From Cynocephalus volans (lineage: Eukaryota; Chordata; Mammalia; Dermoptera; Cynocephalidae): a DNA stretch of 64,000 bases. The translations under genes and the position numbers were made by a program. The DNA is taken from the NCBI RefSeq assembly GCF_027409185.1, contig NC_084472.1, positions 46,053,427 through 46,117,426 on the forward strand, given 5' to 3'. Positions 24,241-35,353 of the stretch are shown here, piece by piece; positions within the stretch are counted from its first letter, which is position 1; every line of letters starts with the position of its first letter. The notes beneath the pieces were generated by a model that was not told the DNA's origin, did no database searches, and was given only the letters and a program-made list of their open reading frames with translations.

Positions 24241-24439
24241 GGCAGCATTTCCAGAGCTCATGCTGTCCTGACTGCCTTTTCCTTCACCTCCTCCTACTTG
24301 TCAGACCTTTTCTTAAAATGTGCCTTCCAGAACTGATACTGTGTGATTTAACGAGCACTGAGCTCTGGCACTGTGATATCTCTGCTGTGTAAGTGATACG
24401 CCATTCATGCTGCTGAAGATTTTGGCAGCTGTGTCCCAT

Positions 24440-24990
24440 TCTTGGCTTATATTGAGCTTGTAGCCAACAAACTTCCGTTAGCTCCGTATTCTCTATTTTA
24501 CATCTATATAGTTGATTTTTTTTTAGCCTAAGTACAGGACTTTACCCTTATCCCTGACAGATTTCGTCTTCTGGGCTTCAGGCAAATATTTCAACCTGAG
24601 GAGATCTTTTAGGATTTTTGTTCTATTGCATAATCTTATCCTGTACAGCTTTGAAATTTATAAGCCTGTCTTCTAGGACTTCACCCATATCACTGATTAA
24701 AATATGTGTAAAGAGATTAAGCCAAAGGCCTAGCCTCATGGCCCCGAGACACCTCCCTCCAAGTTGATGCTGACCCGTGAGCTAGCATTCTTTGGGTTTA
24801 GTTGTCCAACCAGTTATCAATTTACATAAGTATATGATTGTCTGACCCATGTTTTTTCATCGTCCACAAAGATGTACTAAGAGATTTAGCGACATGCCTT
24901 ACTGAGATTCAGGAGCACTGTCTATAAAATCCTCTCATTCTCCCTCAATGCAATTCTAAGCTCATCCTAAAGTAAAAAAGCCAAATTCAA
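24440..24990 (-). repeat. CR1/L3-type LINE relic (antisense to its reverse transcriptase)
   Basis: A chain of blocks in the right order matches the antisense strand of CR1/L3 ORF2 as I remember it: 'caggactttacccttatcc', 'cacccatatcactgattaaaa', 'tctttgggtttagttgtccaaccag', 'gtccacaaagatgtactaagagattta' and 'tgccttactgagattcagg'. The frame is degraded. CR1/L3 was active before placental mammals diverged, so this is among the oldest repeats here. Confidence 0.75.
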
Positions 24991-25104
24991 ACTGCATGAC
25001 CAGCCGTAACACTTTTAATTCCTAGATCCACAGAGCACAGATGTTGGTAAACATTACCACTTTACTTAGAGAAAACCTGGTACATGAACATCTAAACTTA
25101 ACAA

Positions 25105-25450
25105 AATCGTGTTGGAGGTTAGGACATGGTTAAGTAAACTACAGTTTCTCCACTACATAGACTGTTATGTTATACCACTATTTTCAATGGTGTTCTTGAA
25201 GAGTTTACAGTAACATGGAAAATTTTAATGCAATAGTAAGTTTACAAAGCAAGATTCAGAATTGTGTGTAGATGGTATGATCATAACAGTTTAAAACAAG
25301 GAGAAAAGAACTACACATAAAAATAGACTAGAAGTGGAAATTCCAAAATGTTAACAGTGGTTGGTCAATACATGGCTTTTTTCCCCTTTTTATTTTTCTA
25401 TAATTCCTAATAATGTGCAAAACAAACATGCATGGTTTTATCACTGTAAC
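25105..25450 (+). repeat. L1M LINE 3' end
   Basis: L1M-style 3' text is visible: 'agattcagaattgtgtgtagatggtatgat', then 'ccaaaatgttaacagtggttg' and 'tttttctataattcctaataatgtg'. Confidence 0.6.
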
Positions 25451-26685
25451 ATTTTCAGGTGGGAGGTCAAGAAAGTTTGCTGCAAGTTTACCAAGAACAC
25501 GTTTATTGAAAAAAGAGTGGTAAACTTGAATTATTCGGCTACTGAGAGAGAAGGATCGAGCACACCAGCACCTGGCCCAGGAGTTTGTGTACACTGGCCC
25601 TGGCTGCCTTCTGCTCTGAGGTGCCCACTGCATCAGCACTTGTGATCTGCAGGACTCACCTGAGGTCTTCCTGGGGATGAATTTTTCCCATTTTTTAATC
25701 CTGATGCCTTTTATTATGGCAGTGGAGTCAGAGATCCCTGTGAAGGCGGGCAAGCCTGGGAGCCAGGATGACCCACCTGGCCTGTTTCACAGGCCTGAGG
25801 AATCACTGTGCAGAAAGGCAGTTTTCAGTAGCCCACACGCTGAGCTCAGGAGACCAGGTTGACTGAGCAGTGGTCTCTTTCTGGGTGGGCCTTTTGTCTT
25901 AGCTCTGTTCCCTGGTCACCAGCTGTCCTCCCAACCCTGACCCCAACCAGTTTGTAAATGCTGTGCAGGTCAGAGCTAGTGACAGAGTGTGAGTGGCCGA
26001 TGGTTTCTGGGAGATCAATATCCTCATATCCACCCTGAAATATTTTCTGCAATTCACCATAATGCACCCTGGGGAATTCTTCCTTCTCTTCCTCCATGAT
26101 GACTCTGGACTCCCATACCAGACCTTTGAGGAAGGCAGATCAAGTTAATTCTTGTCCTTGCTTGATAGTTGAGGACTAGGATACTGCCGGGGTTCAGGAA
26201 CTCATGTAAGGCCCTGCTGCTAATGGGAGGTAGAGCCGGGACCAGACTCACCTCCAGGGACCTGGAGCAGCAGCTGATGCAACCGGCTGGGCTGCAGAGC
26301 TTGCGTCCTCTCCCGTGTGATGAGAAGAGGGAAGAGTCGTGAAACAGCGGGCGGTTGCTTTTGCTTTCCCTAAGACGAAACTTGAGAGCAGAGCAGTTCT
26401 GTGACCTTCCCTGGCCTCACAGTGAGCAGAGATGGAGCCAGGACAGGAAAGTATTGTCTGTGTGTCCTGGGTCCTCCTTCCCCCTGTGGCTCCCCACACT
26501 GCCTCCCGCCTCCCCCAGCACCCCCCACTGCTCTCTCCTCCCCGGCCCAGGGCTGCTTCCTAGGAATGTAGATTCCCACTGAGGGACCCAGAGCTCGCTG
26601 CCCCAGCACACACCTGGTTGGGAAAAAGCCACCACCTACAGTATTCCTTTCACTAGGACAATGCTTTATATTTGCCTTTAAACTT
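25451..26685. other. Unassigned intronic sequence
   Basis: No exon or repeat family is recognised. Confidence 0.35.
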
Positions 26686-26689
26686 TTTT

Positions 26690-28175
26690 TAAAACAACTT
26701 TATTGGGATATAATTAACATACCATATAATTCACCCATTTAAAGTGTACGATTCATTGGCTTCTAGTATATTCAGAGTTGTGCATCCATTACCGGAATCA
26801 ACTTTAGAACATTTTCATTACCCACAAAAGAAACACCGTTCCCCTTAGTCACCACCTCCCTCCAAAGTTCTCCTCCTCACTGCTCCCCCAGCCCTAGGCA
26901 ACCACTAATCTATTTTCCGTATCTATAGATTTGCCTGTTCTGGATATTTATATAAGTAGAATTGTACACATGTGGTCCTTTGTGACCGACTTCTTCCACT
27001 CAGCATGCTGTTTTCCAGATTAATCCCTGTGGTAGAAGCAGGTGTGAGGGTTTCATTTCTTTCTATTGCCAAATAATATTCCGTCATATGGGTATATCAC
27101 ATTTTGTTTATCCATTCATCAGGTGATAGACATTTGGGTTGTTTCTACCCTTTGGCTAGTATGTGAATGCTGCTGTGAACATTCATGTATAAGTTTTCAT
27201 ATGGACATGTATTTTCATTTCTCTTGGAAATATACCAAAGAGTGGAATTACTGGGTCATGTGGTACTATTTGAGGAAATACCAGTTTTCCAAAGAGGCTG
27301 TACCATTTTATATTCCCACTAGCAATGTGTGAGGGTGAAATTTCTCTACATCCTCACCAGCACCTGTTATTTTCTGCTTTTCTGATGCTAGCCATCGTAG
27401 GGGGTGTGACAGGGTATTTCGTTGTGGTTTTGATTAGCATTTCCCTGATGGCTAATGATGTTGAACATCTTTTCATGTGCTTATTGGCCATTTGTGTAGC
27501 TTCTTTAGGGAACTGTCTATTCAGATCCTTTGCCCATTTTTAATAGGGCTATTTGGTTTTTTATTATTGAATTATAAAAGTTCTTTATATATTCTAAACA
27601 CAAGTCCCTTACCAGATTAATAATTTGCAAAAAAATTTTAACCCAAGTTCTGTGGGTTATCGTTTCACTTTCCTGATGTTGTCCTTTGAAGCACAAAAGT
27701 TTTTCATTTTGATGATATCTAGTTTATCTATATTTTCTTTTGTTGCTTTTGTTTGTGGTGTTATATCTAAGAAACCATCGTTTAATCCAATGGTTTCACC
27801 TTGAAGACTTACACCTATGATTTCTTAAAGTTTTAGTTTTAAGTCTTACATAGATCTTTGATACATTCTTAGTTGATTTTTGTACATGGTGCAAGATAGG
27901 GGTCCAACTTCATTCTTTTGCATGTGGATATCTAATTGTGCCAGAACCATTTGTTGAAAACATGATTTTTTCCCCATTGAATTGTCTTGGAACGTTTGCA
28001 AATATTAATGAACTGTAATTCTGAGGGTTATTTCTAGATTTTCAATTTTATTCCATAGATCTATAAGTCTCTAGTACTACCCTATCTTATTTATTGCAAT
28101 TTTGTAGTAAGTTTTGAAATCAGGAAGTGTGAATCCTCTAACTTTTTTCTTTTTCAAAATTGTTTTGGCTATTCA
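26690..28175 (-). repeat. L1M LINE, 5'-truncated (antisense)
   Basis: It begins with the reverse complement of an L1 3' end ('aacaactttattgggatataattaacata'), then antisense ORF2 C-terminal text, e.g. 'atatggtatatcacattttg' style lines and 'atggctaatgatgttgaacatcttttc'. Many frame breaks are present. It meets a plus-strand L1M fragment head-to-head at about 28175. Confidence 0.8.
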
Positions 28176-28540
28176 CGCCATAAAAAGGAATGAAGTGCTG
28201 ATACATGCTAAAACATGAATGAATCTTGAAACCATTATGCTAAATGAAAGAAGCCAGTCATAAAACGGCCACATGTTGTGAGTTCATTTATATGAGATGT
28301 CCAGAACAGGCAAATCCATAGAGACAGAAAATAATTAGTGCCACCCGGGGCTGGAGAAGGTAGAAAATGGGGCATGACTGCTAATGGATATGAGGTTTCT
28401 TGTTAGGGTGATAAAAATGTTCTAGAATTAGTAGTGATGGTTGCACAACCTTGTGAATATACGAAAAACCACTAAATGATACATTTTAAAATGGTGAATT
28501 TTATGGCACATATAAATTATCTCAAGAAATAATTTTTAGG
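28176..28540 (+). repeat. L1M LINE 3' end
   Basis: 'ctaaatgaaagaagccagtca', 'ggctggagaaggtagaaaatgg' and the terminal 'aatggtgaattttatggcac' are the standard L1M tail. Confidence 0.75.
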
Positions 28541-28554
28541 AAATAGATCATCTT

Positions 28555-29555
28555 AATATTCTTATATTTAGTAAAGAAATTATATATGTAGTTAAAAATC
28601 TTCCTATGGAGAAAAGAAAAAATTCCAGGTGCAAATACCTTCACAGGTGAATTCTACCAAATATTTAAAAAAGAAATAACTCCAATTCTACCAGCTCTTT
28701 TTAAAAATTGTAGAAAAAGACTACTTCCCCCAACTCATTCTAAGCATTACTGTGATGGCCAAAGCATGTCAAAAACCAGTATAAGGAAGCAACAGATTAA
28801 TATCTTCCATTAACATAGATACAAAAATTCTACAGAAAATTTTAGCAAATTGAATTCAACCATATGTAAAAAGGACAATACATATTGATCAAGTGTGTTA
28901 TCCTAGGAATGCAAGTTTGGTTTAATATTTGAAAATCAATGTTATAACCATTTTGGAAAATAGTTTGGCAGGTTTTTAAAAATTAAACTTACATCTATCA
29001 TATGATTCAGACATTTCACTTCTATGTATTTACCCAAGAAAAATGAAAGTATATGTCCATACAAAGACTTGTGTGCAAATGTTCATAGCAGCTTTATTTT
29101 TCATAGGCGAAAACAAGAAGCTACCCAAATGTCCATCAACATTCAAATGAACAAACTGGTATATCCACACAATGGAATTACCACTCATCAGTAGAAGGGA
29201 ATAAACCACTCACAACAGTATGGATGAATCTCAAGATAATTATGCCGAGTAAAAGAAGCCCGAAAGACAGGCAGAAGTAAATGAAATGAACACTGTAAGA
29301 TCCCATTTATATAAAATTCTAGAAAATGCAAGCTAATCTATAAGGACAGAAAACAAATTAGTGGTGTCCTAGGGCTGGGGAGGGTTTACAAGGGGGCATG
29401 AGCAACCTTTGGGGAGTGATGGATGTGTTTATTGATCGGTGGTGATTTCACAGATGTGTATACCATATATATGTCAAAACTTATTGAATAGTACAGTTTG
29501 AATATGTGCAGTTGTGTTTCAGTTATACCTCAATAAAGCTGTTTTAAAATAAAGA
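28555..29555 (+). repeat. L1M LINE with ORF2 remnant and 3' end
   Basis: ORF2-like text ('cacaggtgaattctaccaaat', 'atgttcatagcagctttatt', 'acccaaatgtccatcaacat') is followed by the tail 'ttatacctcaataaagctgtt'. The coding frame is broken in many places. Confidence 0.75.
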
Positions 29556-29559
29556 TATT

Positions 29560-29695
29560 TATTCAATCAACAAATATTTGAGTGCCAACTATAGTCTAGG
29601 TGCAGGAGATACAAGGCTGAAACACAAGGCTCTAGACAAGGTCCCTGCCTTCATGGAGTTTATGTTTAAGTGGGAAGCTTAGATAGACCAGATTT
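29560..29695 (+). repeat. L2 LINE 3' fragment
   Basis: 'attcaatcaacaaatatttgagtgccaact' followed by 'ccctgccttcatggagttta' is a classic L2 match. Confidence 0.75.
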
Positions 29696-29699
29696 CTTT

Positions 29700-30650
29700 T
29701 TTTAAACAGTCCCAGAGTTTACCCACACACTCTTTCAGCCCCAGATGGAGAAATTTTCTCCTTCCCAGAGTGCAGACAACACGGCTGGGTTCAGGGCACA
29801 GGGAGCTGGAGCCCAGCCGCAGAATAACAAAGGTTAGATTTTCTCACTTCCCTCTGGACATCCCCCTTTGGTCATCTAATTGTCATCCACGCTCCCGCCC
29901 CTGATCAACAGGAAGTGGGCCAAGCCTGGTGGCACCACATAGACCTGCTGGGCCAGAGAGGGCCACACTGTGTTCTGCAGATTGAGGGTGCTACCCTGGA
30001 GAGGTGGGGGGGCCCATTGCTGGAGAGCTTACTGGTTAATGTTTTTAGTCTTTGGGAGGCTTGACTCTACCCTCACTCCTAATCTGCAATAAATGCCCCT
30101 GGTAGAGCCCCCTTTGCTTAAACCCCTTTGAGTGGCTTCTGTTATTGCAACTAAGAAGAGCTTTGATGCCCTTCATTCCCTTGGGTGGGCTGCGTCTCCA
30201 GGAGATGGGGACAAAGAGACACCTCACAGGCTCAGCTTCGCACTTTGGCATGGATTGGATCAGTTCACTAGAGCAGCTGGTCAGATAGCTCTGATCAGAG
30301 GAGGCGGGGGAAGGCAGGCCTGGGGGAACCCCCATGGGACTGTCGAGAAGCCACTGGTGGGAAGGCACTGGGCTGAAGCTAAGTAGGACGGGGACTGCTG
30401 CGGGGATGAAAAAGTAGGTTCCAGGCAGGCCTGCAGGAATTGGGGCCAGAGGCCCAGGAGCGGCGTGGGAGGTGCCCTGCAGACGTCTCCACACTTCTGC
30501 AGGCTTGGCATCCAGGGGTGGCAGCAGGCCCCAGCTCTGCCCACCCACCTTTTCTCCATCTCCTTCTCTTCTCTTCTTTCCCCTGCTTGTCTTCCTGTCC
30601 TGCCCCTTAGCCTCCTTGCTCATGCATTCCCATGCACATTCCACAGCCCA
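29700..30650. other. Unassigned GC-richer intronic sequence
   Basis: Long overlapping open frames on both strands (up to 199 codons at 30045-30644) reflect high GC content and a lack of stops. No known domain is recognised in them. Confidence 0.4.
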
Positions 30651-30654
30651 CTAG

Positions 30655-31005
30655 AGACGCATAGTGCTGAAGAAGGTGCACATTTGGGAACAAAACCCTG
30701 CCTGAGATTCACACAATCTGATTTCTAGTCTCCATTCCACTCCCAACTCACCAAGTGACTAGGAGCAAATATCACTGCTTGGTGCCTTGCTTCCCCCATC
30801 TAGAAATGAGAACAATGGTGTTCCCCCTCTTCTAAGGGCACAGGTGTTAGAACATGGGCTGTCCTCAAAGACTGAAAGAAAGACCAGTGGGCTTGTGTCA
30901 GGGGCCTGGGTCCCAGCCCTGCCTCCCAAATAGTACCCGTGTGACCTTGAGCAAGTTGCCGAGCCCTGTGAGGCTCAGCTTCCTCACTCACTGTCAAAGG
31001 AAACA
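30655..31005 (+). repeat. Two MIR fragments in tandem
   Basis: 'accaagtgactaggagcaaatatcactgcttggtgccttgcttcccccatctag' and 'acccgtgtgaccttgagcaagttgcc' are both MIR core regions. They are separated by about 150 bp. Confidence 0.6.
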
Positions 31006-31738
31006 GAACACGTCCTACATCCCACAGGTGGCTGCGGAGAAGGTCAGAGTTAAAAACAAGAACACACGCAGAGTTATGAATGTGCCATGCATGTGTGGGA
31101 GGCCCAGTGGCCGCATACAGCTAGCATGAGACTGCTCATCTGTCCCTGCATCTGCCCTGCAGTGCACCTGCAGACCAGGACCCCAAGTTCCAGGTGCCAG
31201 GCTATGTGACATCCAAGCAACGTTTGTCCCAGAACTTCTGGCCTTTGCCCTGAGTCCTCTGCCTTCCCAAGGGAGGTCGGTTCTGTTTAGTCCACACCCT
31301 CAGACTGCATTTGGAAAGAGAAGCTAGGTTTAAAGCATGCCATCTGGAAAGTGGTACAATGACACTTGGTGCACCCGTCTCTCCTGGAGCGTGCTGTTGT
31401 CCCAGGGGCATGTGGCCACTGCCTGAGGAGTGTGTCCTGCTGTGGGAGCAACGGATCAGAACTCAGTGAGCTTCCCTGTGAGACAGTGGCATGCAGCAAA
31501 CAGCAAACTCTCAATTAACAGGGACTCTCAATGAACTAGCACAGCTCAGTTCTCAGAGCATGTGAGAGCTAGGTGAGAACTTAAAAATCAGCCCTTCTAC
31601 CCATCTAGACAGGCCCCCAAAAAAGTACCTCACTTGAGGTGACTATGGAGACTGGATTTGGCCTTGAGGAATAAATCAAAGGACAGCAAAACAAATACAA
31701 ATCTCGTTGGGAATTTTGTTGCTCTTTGCTTTTTTTTT
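31006..31738. other. Unassigned intronic sequence
   Basis: No exon or repeat family is recognised. Confidence 0.35.
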
Positions 31739-31739
31739 C

Positions 31740-32404
31740 ATTCAACAAACACTTTAAAGGAATTTATTTAATCTATTCACTCACAAATTTATTCAACAAG
31801 TACGTATTAAGGGGCTGGCCAGTTAGCTCAGTTGGTTAAAGCTCAGTGTTGCAACATCAAGGTTAAGGGTTTGGATCCCCATACTGGCCAGCTGCCCCCC
31901 TCCCAAAATCATGGAAAAGTAGAATTAAAATATAATACAAATTAAAGAAAAAAAGGGGGGGGCTCACTTTCATGGTGCTGGTAACACCAAGGTCAAGGGT
32001 TCAGATCCCTTTACAGGCCGGCCAACAAAAAAAGAAAAAAAAATTTATTGAGCACCTAGTGTGTGCTACAAACAGTTCTAGGTGCTGGAAGTGCAGCTAT
32101 GGATGACACAAAGTTCCTGCTCTCATGGAGCTCACATTCTAGTGGCAGGGAAGACAATAAACAGTAATATAATATGATATACTATAATATCAAGTAGTAA
32201 TAAATGCAACTAAGAACACAACAACAAAAAAAACAGGATCAGTGGTTACAGAGTGACTGGGGTATTTTTCAGATAGGGTAGACAAAAATGACATCTTGGA
32301 ATGAGTGACATTTCATCAGAAACCTGAACAAAGTGATGGAGTAAGGGATGTAAGGGAAGGGAATCCCAAGCAAAGGGAACAGCAAGTGCAGAGTCCCTGA
32401 GGCC
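31740..32404 (+). repeat. L2 LINE, interrupted by CYN SINE and followed by an L1
   Basis: L2 text flanks the SINE: 'attcaacaaacactttaaag' before it, and 'ttattgagcacctagtgtgtg', 'ctcatggagctcacattctag' and 'cagcaagtgcagagtccctgag' after it. A younger L1 entered its 3' end at 32405-32412. Confidence 0.75.
31812..32041 (+). mobile_element. Composite CYN SINE enclosing a MITE-like scrap
   Basis: The first unit (31812-31906) reads GGGGCTGGCCAGTTAGCTCA...TTTGGATCCCCATACTGGCCAGC, with A-box- and B-box-like motifs. The second (about 31954-32041) keeps 'atggtgctggtaacaccaagg' and 'ggttcagatccctttac'. Between them lies 'atcatggaaaagtagaattaaaatataata', which matches the inside of the 20869-20943 MITE. 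It is not a functional tRNA: the anticodon arm is wrecked. Confidence 0.75.
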
Positions 32405-32593
32405 TAGTTTCTTTTTTTTTTTTCTTAATTTTATTTTATCGATATACAATGTGGTTGATTATTGTGGCCCATTACCGAAACCTCCCTCCCTCCTCCCTCT
32501 CCCCCCTCCCTCCCAACAATGTCCTTTCTGTTTGCTTGTCGTATCAACTTCAAGGAATTGTAGTTGTTATGTCTTCTTCCCCCACCCCCCACA

Positions 32594-32657
32594 GTGTGTA
32601 TGTGTGTGTGTGTGTGTGTGTATGTGTGTGTGTGTGTATGTGTGTGTGTGTGTGTGA
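32594..32657 (+). repeat. (GT)n microsatellite inside L1 3' UTR
   Basis: The GT array is interrupted by two TATG units. It sits at the same L1 position as the (CA)n at 44421-44463, so it arrived with the element rather than arising locally. Confidence 0.9.
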
Positions 32658-32669
32658 ATTTATTTATTT

Positions 32670-33659
32670 TTAGCTCCCACCAATAAGTGAGAACATGTGG
32701 TATTTCTCTTTCTGTGCCTGACTTGTTTCACTTAATATAATTCTCTCAAGGTCCATCCATGTTGTTGCAAATGGCAGTATTTCATTCGTTTTTATAGCTG
32801 AGTAGTATTCCATTGTGTAGATGTACCACATTTTCCATATCCACTCATCCGATGATGGACATTTGGGCTGGTTCCAACTCTTGGCTATTGTAAAGAGTGC
32901 TGCGATGAACATTGGGGAACAGGTATACCTTCGACTTGATGATTTCCATTCCTCTGGGTATATTCCCAGCAGTGGGATAGCTGGGTCATATGGCAGATCT
33001 ATCTGCAATTGTTTGAGGAACCTCCATACCATTTTCCATAGAGGCTGCACCATTTTGCAGTCCCACCAACAATGTATGAGAGTTCCTTTTTCTCCGCAAC
33101 CTCGCCAGCATTTATTGTTCAGAGTCTTTTGGGTTTTAGCCATCCTAACTGGGGTTAGATGGTATCTCAGTGTAGTTTTGATTTGCATTTCCCGGATGCT
33201 GAGTGATGTTGAGCATTTTTTCATGTGTCTGTTGGCCATTTGTATATCTTCCTTAGAGAAATGCCTACTTAGCTCTTTTGCCCATTTTTTGATTGGGTTG
33301 CTGGTTTTTTTCTTGTAAAGTTGTTTGAGTTCCTTGTATATTCTGGATATTAATCCTTTGTCAGATGTATATTTTGCAAATATTTTCTCCCACTCTGTTG
33401 GTTGTCTTTTAACTCTGTTAATTGTTTCTTTTGCTGTGCAGAAGCTCTTTAGTTTGATATAATCCCATTTGTTTATTTTTCCTTTGGTTGCCCGTGCTTT
33501 TGGGGTCGTATTCATAAAGTCTTTGTCCAGTCCTATTTCCGGAAGTGTCTCTCCTATGTTTTCTATAAGAAGTTTTATTGTTTCAGGGTGTATATTTAAT
33601 TCTTTAATCCATTTTGAGTTGACTTTAGTGTATGGTGAAAGGTGTGGGTCTAGTTTCAT
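32670..33659 (-). pseudogene. L1 ORF2 C-terminal fragment
   Basis: An uninterrupted 329-codon stretch of ORF2 spans the region after the reverse-transcriptase core through the Cys-rich C-terminus ([18 protein letters not shown]) to stop. The neighbouring 85-codon stretch at 33901-34158 is the preceding part of ORF2 in another frame, so at least one frameshift separates them. The long intact run indicates a recent insertion. There is no N-terminal endonuclease. Confidence 0.88.
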
Positions 33660-34168
33660 TCTCCTGCATATTGATATCCAGTTCTCCCAGCACCATTTGC
33701 TAAAGAAGCAGTCTCTTCCCCAGTGTACAGGCTTGGTGCCTTTGTCAAAGATCAGATGGCTGTAGGTGTGTGGGTTGATTTCTGGGTTCTCTATTCTATT
33801 CCATTGATCAGTGTGTCTGTTTTTATGCCAGTACCATACTGTTTTGGTTATTATAGCTTTGTAGTATAGTTTAAAGTCAGGTAGTGTTATGCCTCCAGCT
33901 TTATTTTTTTTTGCTCAGCGTTGCTTTGGCTATGTGTGGTCTTTTGTTATTCCATATAAATATCTGGATAGTTCTTTCCATTTCTGAGAAAAATGACATT
34001 GGAATTTTGATGGGGATTGCATTAAATTTGTATATCACTTTGGGTAGTATGGACATTTTCACTATGTTGATTCTTCCAATCCAAGAGCATGGGATTTCTT
34101 TCCATCTTCTTGTATCCTCTCTGATTTCTCTCACTGCTCTTTGCTTTTTTAACTTCATGTTAGTTTCT

Positions 34169-34499
34169 CATCTGAACCTTCTGCAGACCAAGCTGCCAAA
34201 TATAACTCAAGTTTCCCACACTTCGACCTGTGGACTTGCATAATGAACTAAAATTCAGAAAGACCTGGAAGCTAAGGAAGTCATTCAGTCATCAAAAATT
34301 AAATTCTGTTCCCTGGGTACTATGTATCAAGGCAGGAAATTGAATGGGGACATTTTAGAGATATTTCCAGCAACAGGATTTGAAAAAAGTCTTTTTTGCT
34401 TAACCCTCATGTAGCCAGAACATTAAACCACTTCCTAAATAGCACCGACACTTTGTCCACATATTCTCTGCAACATTCTGGTTCCTTCTTTTTTTATTT
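34169..34499. other. Unassigned intronic sequence
   Basis: No feature is recognised between the L1 and the next SINE. Confidence 0.35.
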
Positions 34500-34658
34500 C
34501 TTAAAAGATGACTGGTAAGGGGATCTTAACCCTTGACTTGGTGAGGTCAGCACCACACTCACCCAGTGAGCTAACCAGCCATCAGTATATGGGATCTGAA
34601 CCCGCGGCCTTGGTGTTATCAGCACCGCACTCTCCCAAGTGAGCCACGGGCCAGCCCT
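34500..34658 (-). mobile_element. Dimeric CYN SINE
   Basis: The minus strand reads 'gggctggcccgtggctcacttggg', 'gcgggttcagatcccatata', then a second head 'tggttagctcactgggtgag' and 'gggttaagatccccttaccag'. The dimer joint is the same as at 40039-40211. Confidence 0.85.
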
Positions 34659-34659
34659 C

Positions 34660-35165
34660 TGCTTCTTTCTTGAACACTGACTTTTCTTCTCAGATGTAGC
34701 TCCTGATTTAAGCAAAGCAAATCTACCCAACTTTGTACTTGCTAGATAGCTAAATAAGATATGTTTGTTCACGTTACAAATCCACCACTCGTTTTGCAAA
34801 TAGACTTCCTTTAGTTCCCTTTAAGCTTGTGCATTTTAAGCAGATTGAGGTTTTCCTCCATCCAGCATGGGCCCAATTGACACATTTGCTATATGAAGTG
34901 AGACCCTTCCTGAAATCTATGTCACATACCTGCATGGGTCCTCAGGGCCATTCAAGAAAAGTATACTATATCCCTCAGCTCAACTTTGGCTGATGGAAGG
35001 AGAGGGGCACAGAGTCTGGACAAAGATCACATATTTTGAGCTGTAAGACCAAGTAAGCAAGACCAAATGATGTGGGATCTTTGGCAAATTTTCTGCCATA
35101 GACTCTGCCACTAGTCTACAAAGCCCGGATGAGACAGCCCATATTAACACTACATGTACACATAC
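34660..35165. other. Unassigned intronic sequence
   Basis: No feature is recognised. Confidence 0.35.
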
Positions 35166-35167
35166 AA

Positions 35168-35343
35168 GGGTACACAAAACTTGTGGAAAAATAGAATTAA
35201 AAGATAATATCCTCAGATGGTTAGAGCACAGTATTATAACATCAAGGTCAAGGGTTTGAATCCCCGTACTGGCCAGCCGCCAAAAAAAAAAGAAAAACAG
35301 AAAAAGAAAAAAGATATGAATCTGTGAACTTTTTGAAGTAACC
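35168..35343 (+). mobile_element. MITE interrupted by a CYN SINE
   Basis: The left part 'gggtacacaaaacttgtgg...gaattaaaagata' and right part 'tgtgaactttttgaagtaacc' are the two arms of the palindromic element seen whole at 20869-20943. The SINE at 35207-35308 separates them. Confidence 0.75.
35207..35308 (+). mobile_element. 5'-truncated monomeric CYN SINE
   Basis: It starts inside the A-box region ('cagatggttagagcacag'), continues 'catcaaggtcaagggtttgaatccccgtactggccagccgcc' and ends in an A-rich tail. AAAAGATA at 35199-35206 and 35309-35316 is the probable target duplication. Confidence 0.8.
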
Positions 35344-35353
35344 TATACATATA

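Larger units (their letters stand above)
32413..34160 (-). mobile_element. Young 5'-truncated L1 retrotransposon
   Basis: The element is 1,748 bp and antisense to MAPK4. An exact 8-bp target duplication, TAGTTTCT, lies at 32405-32412 and 34161-34168. Reading on the minus strand, an ORF2 remnant (34158-33901, then 33659-32670 after frame loss) carries the C-terminal Cys motif [18 protein letters not shown] and ends MFSLIGGS. A 3' UTR follows with a (CA)n array, a G-rich purine tract and an A tail. It lacks ORF1, the endonuclease and the reverse-transcriptase core, so it cannot move by itself. Confidence 0.93.

Noticed and set aside
30045..30644. 199-codon open frame on the minus strand
   Set aside because: It lies in GC-rich intron with equally long frames on the opposite strand. 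It shows no recognisable domain, signal or splice context.
31812..31906. Possible tRNA-Ile gene
   Set aside because: The acceptor stem and anticodon arm do not pair, an A-rich retroposon tail is present, and many similar copies exist. It is a SINE head.
32821..33318. 165-codon plus-strand frame
   Set aside because: It is antisense to L1 ORF2 and has no independent meaning.
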